DNA from: Candidatus Mycolicibacterium alkanivorans
GTDB taxonomy: Bacteria > Actinomycetota > Actinomycetes > Mycobacteriales > Mycobacteriaceae
DNA: 64,000 nt
Assembly (NCBI RefSeq): GCF_022760805.1
Contig: NZ_JAIVFL010000001.1
Span: 2,356,001 to 2,420,000, forward strand
Direction: 5' to 3'
The notes beneath the pieces are model-generated. The model was not told where the DNA came from. It searched no databases and saw only the letters and a list, made by a program, of their open reading frames with translations. The position numbers were made by a program, and so were the translations under genes. Below are positions 63,994 to 64,000 of this stretch, one piece after another. Within the stretch, counting starts at the first letter, position 1. Every line of letters begins with the position of its first letter.

Positions 63994-64000
63994 ATGACGA
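63994..64000 (+). CDS. Possible start of the next gene (cut by window edge)
   Basis: ATG at 63994 follows GGGAGGGAGAG with good spacing, 108 bp after der. Only two full codons are visible, so the product cannot be named. Confidence 0.35.

Noticed and set aside
63513..63995. Minus-strand frame of 160 codons over the end of der
   Set aside because: It lies antisense to well-conserved der sequence and has no recognisable domain.

Overview
The window comes from a high-GC actinobacterium, and its gene content and order point to a rapidly growing Mycobacterium (Mycolicibacterium type). The order follows the M. tuberculosis H37Rv interval of about Rv1635c to Rv1713 closely, from memory of that map: capA-like/USP/MBL/uvrA, lysX, infC-rpmI-rplT-tsnR, pheST, the arg operon, the Rv1667c/1668c-type ABC-F gene, Rv1683, Rv1684, the Rv1685c-1687c transporter, mpg, tyrS, the Rv1691-1700 genes, xerD, parA-scpAB-rluB-cmk-der. 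A complete 16S-23S-5S operon lies directly after tyrS, the known position of rrnB in fast growers. Its 16S helix-18 region is the short form typical of fast growers, and the 16S-23S spacer has no tRNA genes.

Layout: 1-400 holds the start of an MgtC/SapB-type gene (minus strand, cut by the window edge), tRNA-Cys(GCA) and a strong hairpin. 496-3792 encodes a large secreted Pro/Gly/Ala/Val repeat protein. 3.8-11.7 kb holds a uracil-DNA glycosylase (UdgX-type) relic, a membrane glycosyltransferase, a universal stress protein, a CorA-type transporter, an MBL hydrolase, uvrA behind a PafBC-type damage promoter, and a truncated winged-helix (AlkZ-type) gene. 11.9-17.9 kb holds lysX, a DUF1844 gene and the translation operon infC-rpmI-rplT with a SpoU methyltransferase. 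18-24 kb holds a rhomboid-like protein, an FMN glutamate-synthase-like protein and pheST. 24.2-31.7 kb is the arginine operon argC-J-B-D-(F)-R-G-H.

The most striking point is that argF has been reduced to a 17-codon in-frame scar. The scar keeps the ends of the gene and the ATGA overlaps with argD and argR, while every other arginine gene is intact. Unless another ornithine carbamoyltransferase is encoded elsewhere, arginine synthesis should stop at ornithine.

31.7-41.6 kb holds an ABC-F ATPase, a hydrolase/acyl-CoA-synthetase fusion, a small secreted protein, a Trm112-like protein, a TetR-controlled ABC-2 exporter with a palindromic operator, mpg and tyrS. 41.6-47.3 kb is the rRNA operon with promoter, leader and terminator. 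47.3-64 kb is a dense, mostly translationally coupled plus-strand block of housekeeping genes: G3P phosphatase, tlyA, nadK, recN, steA/steB, pyrG, Nudix, xerD, parA, scpA, scpB, rluB, cmk and der. It combines nucleotide metabolism, rRNA modification, DNA repair and chromosome segregation.

Gene names rest on motif recognition, remembered family sequences and synteny; no database search was run. Start codons were chosen from overlaps, Shine-Dalgarno spacing and remembered orthologue lengths.
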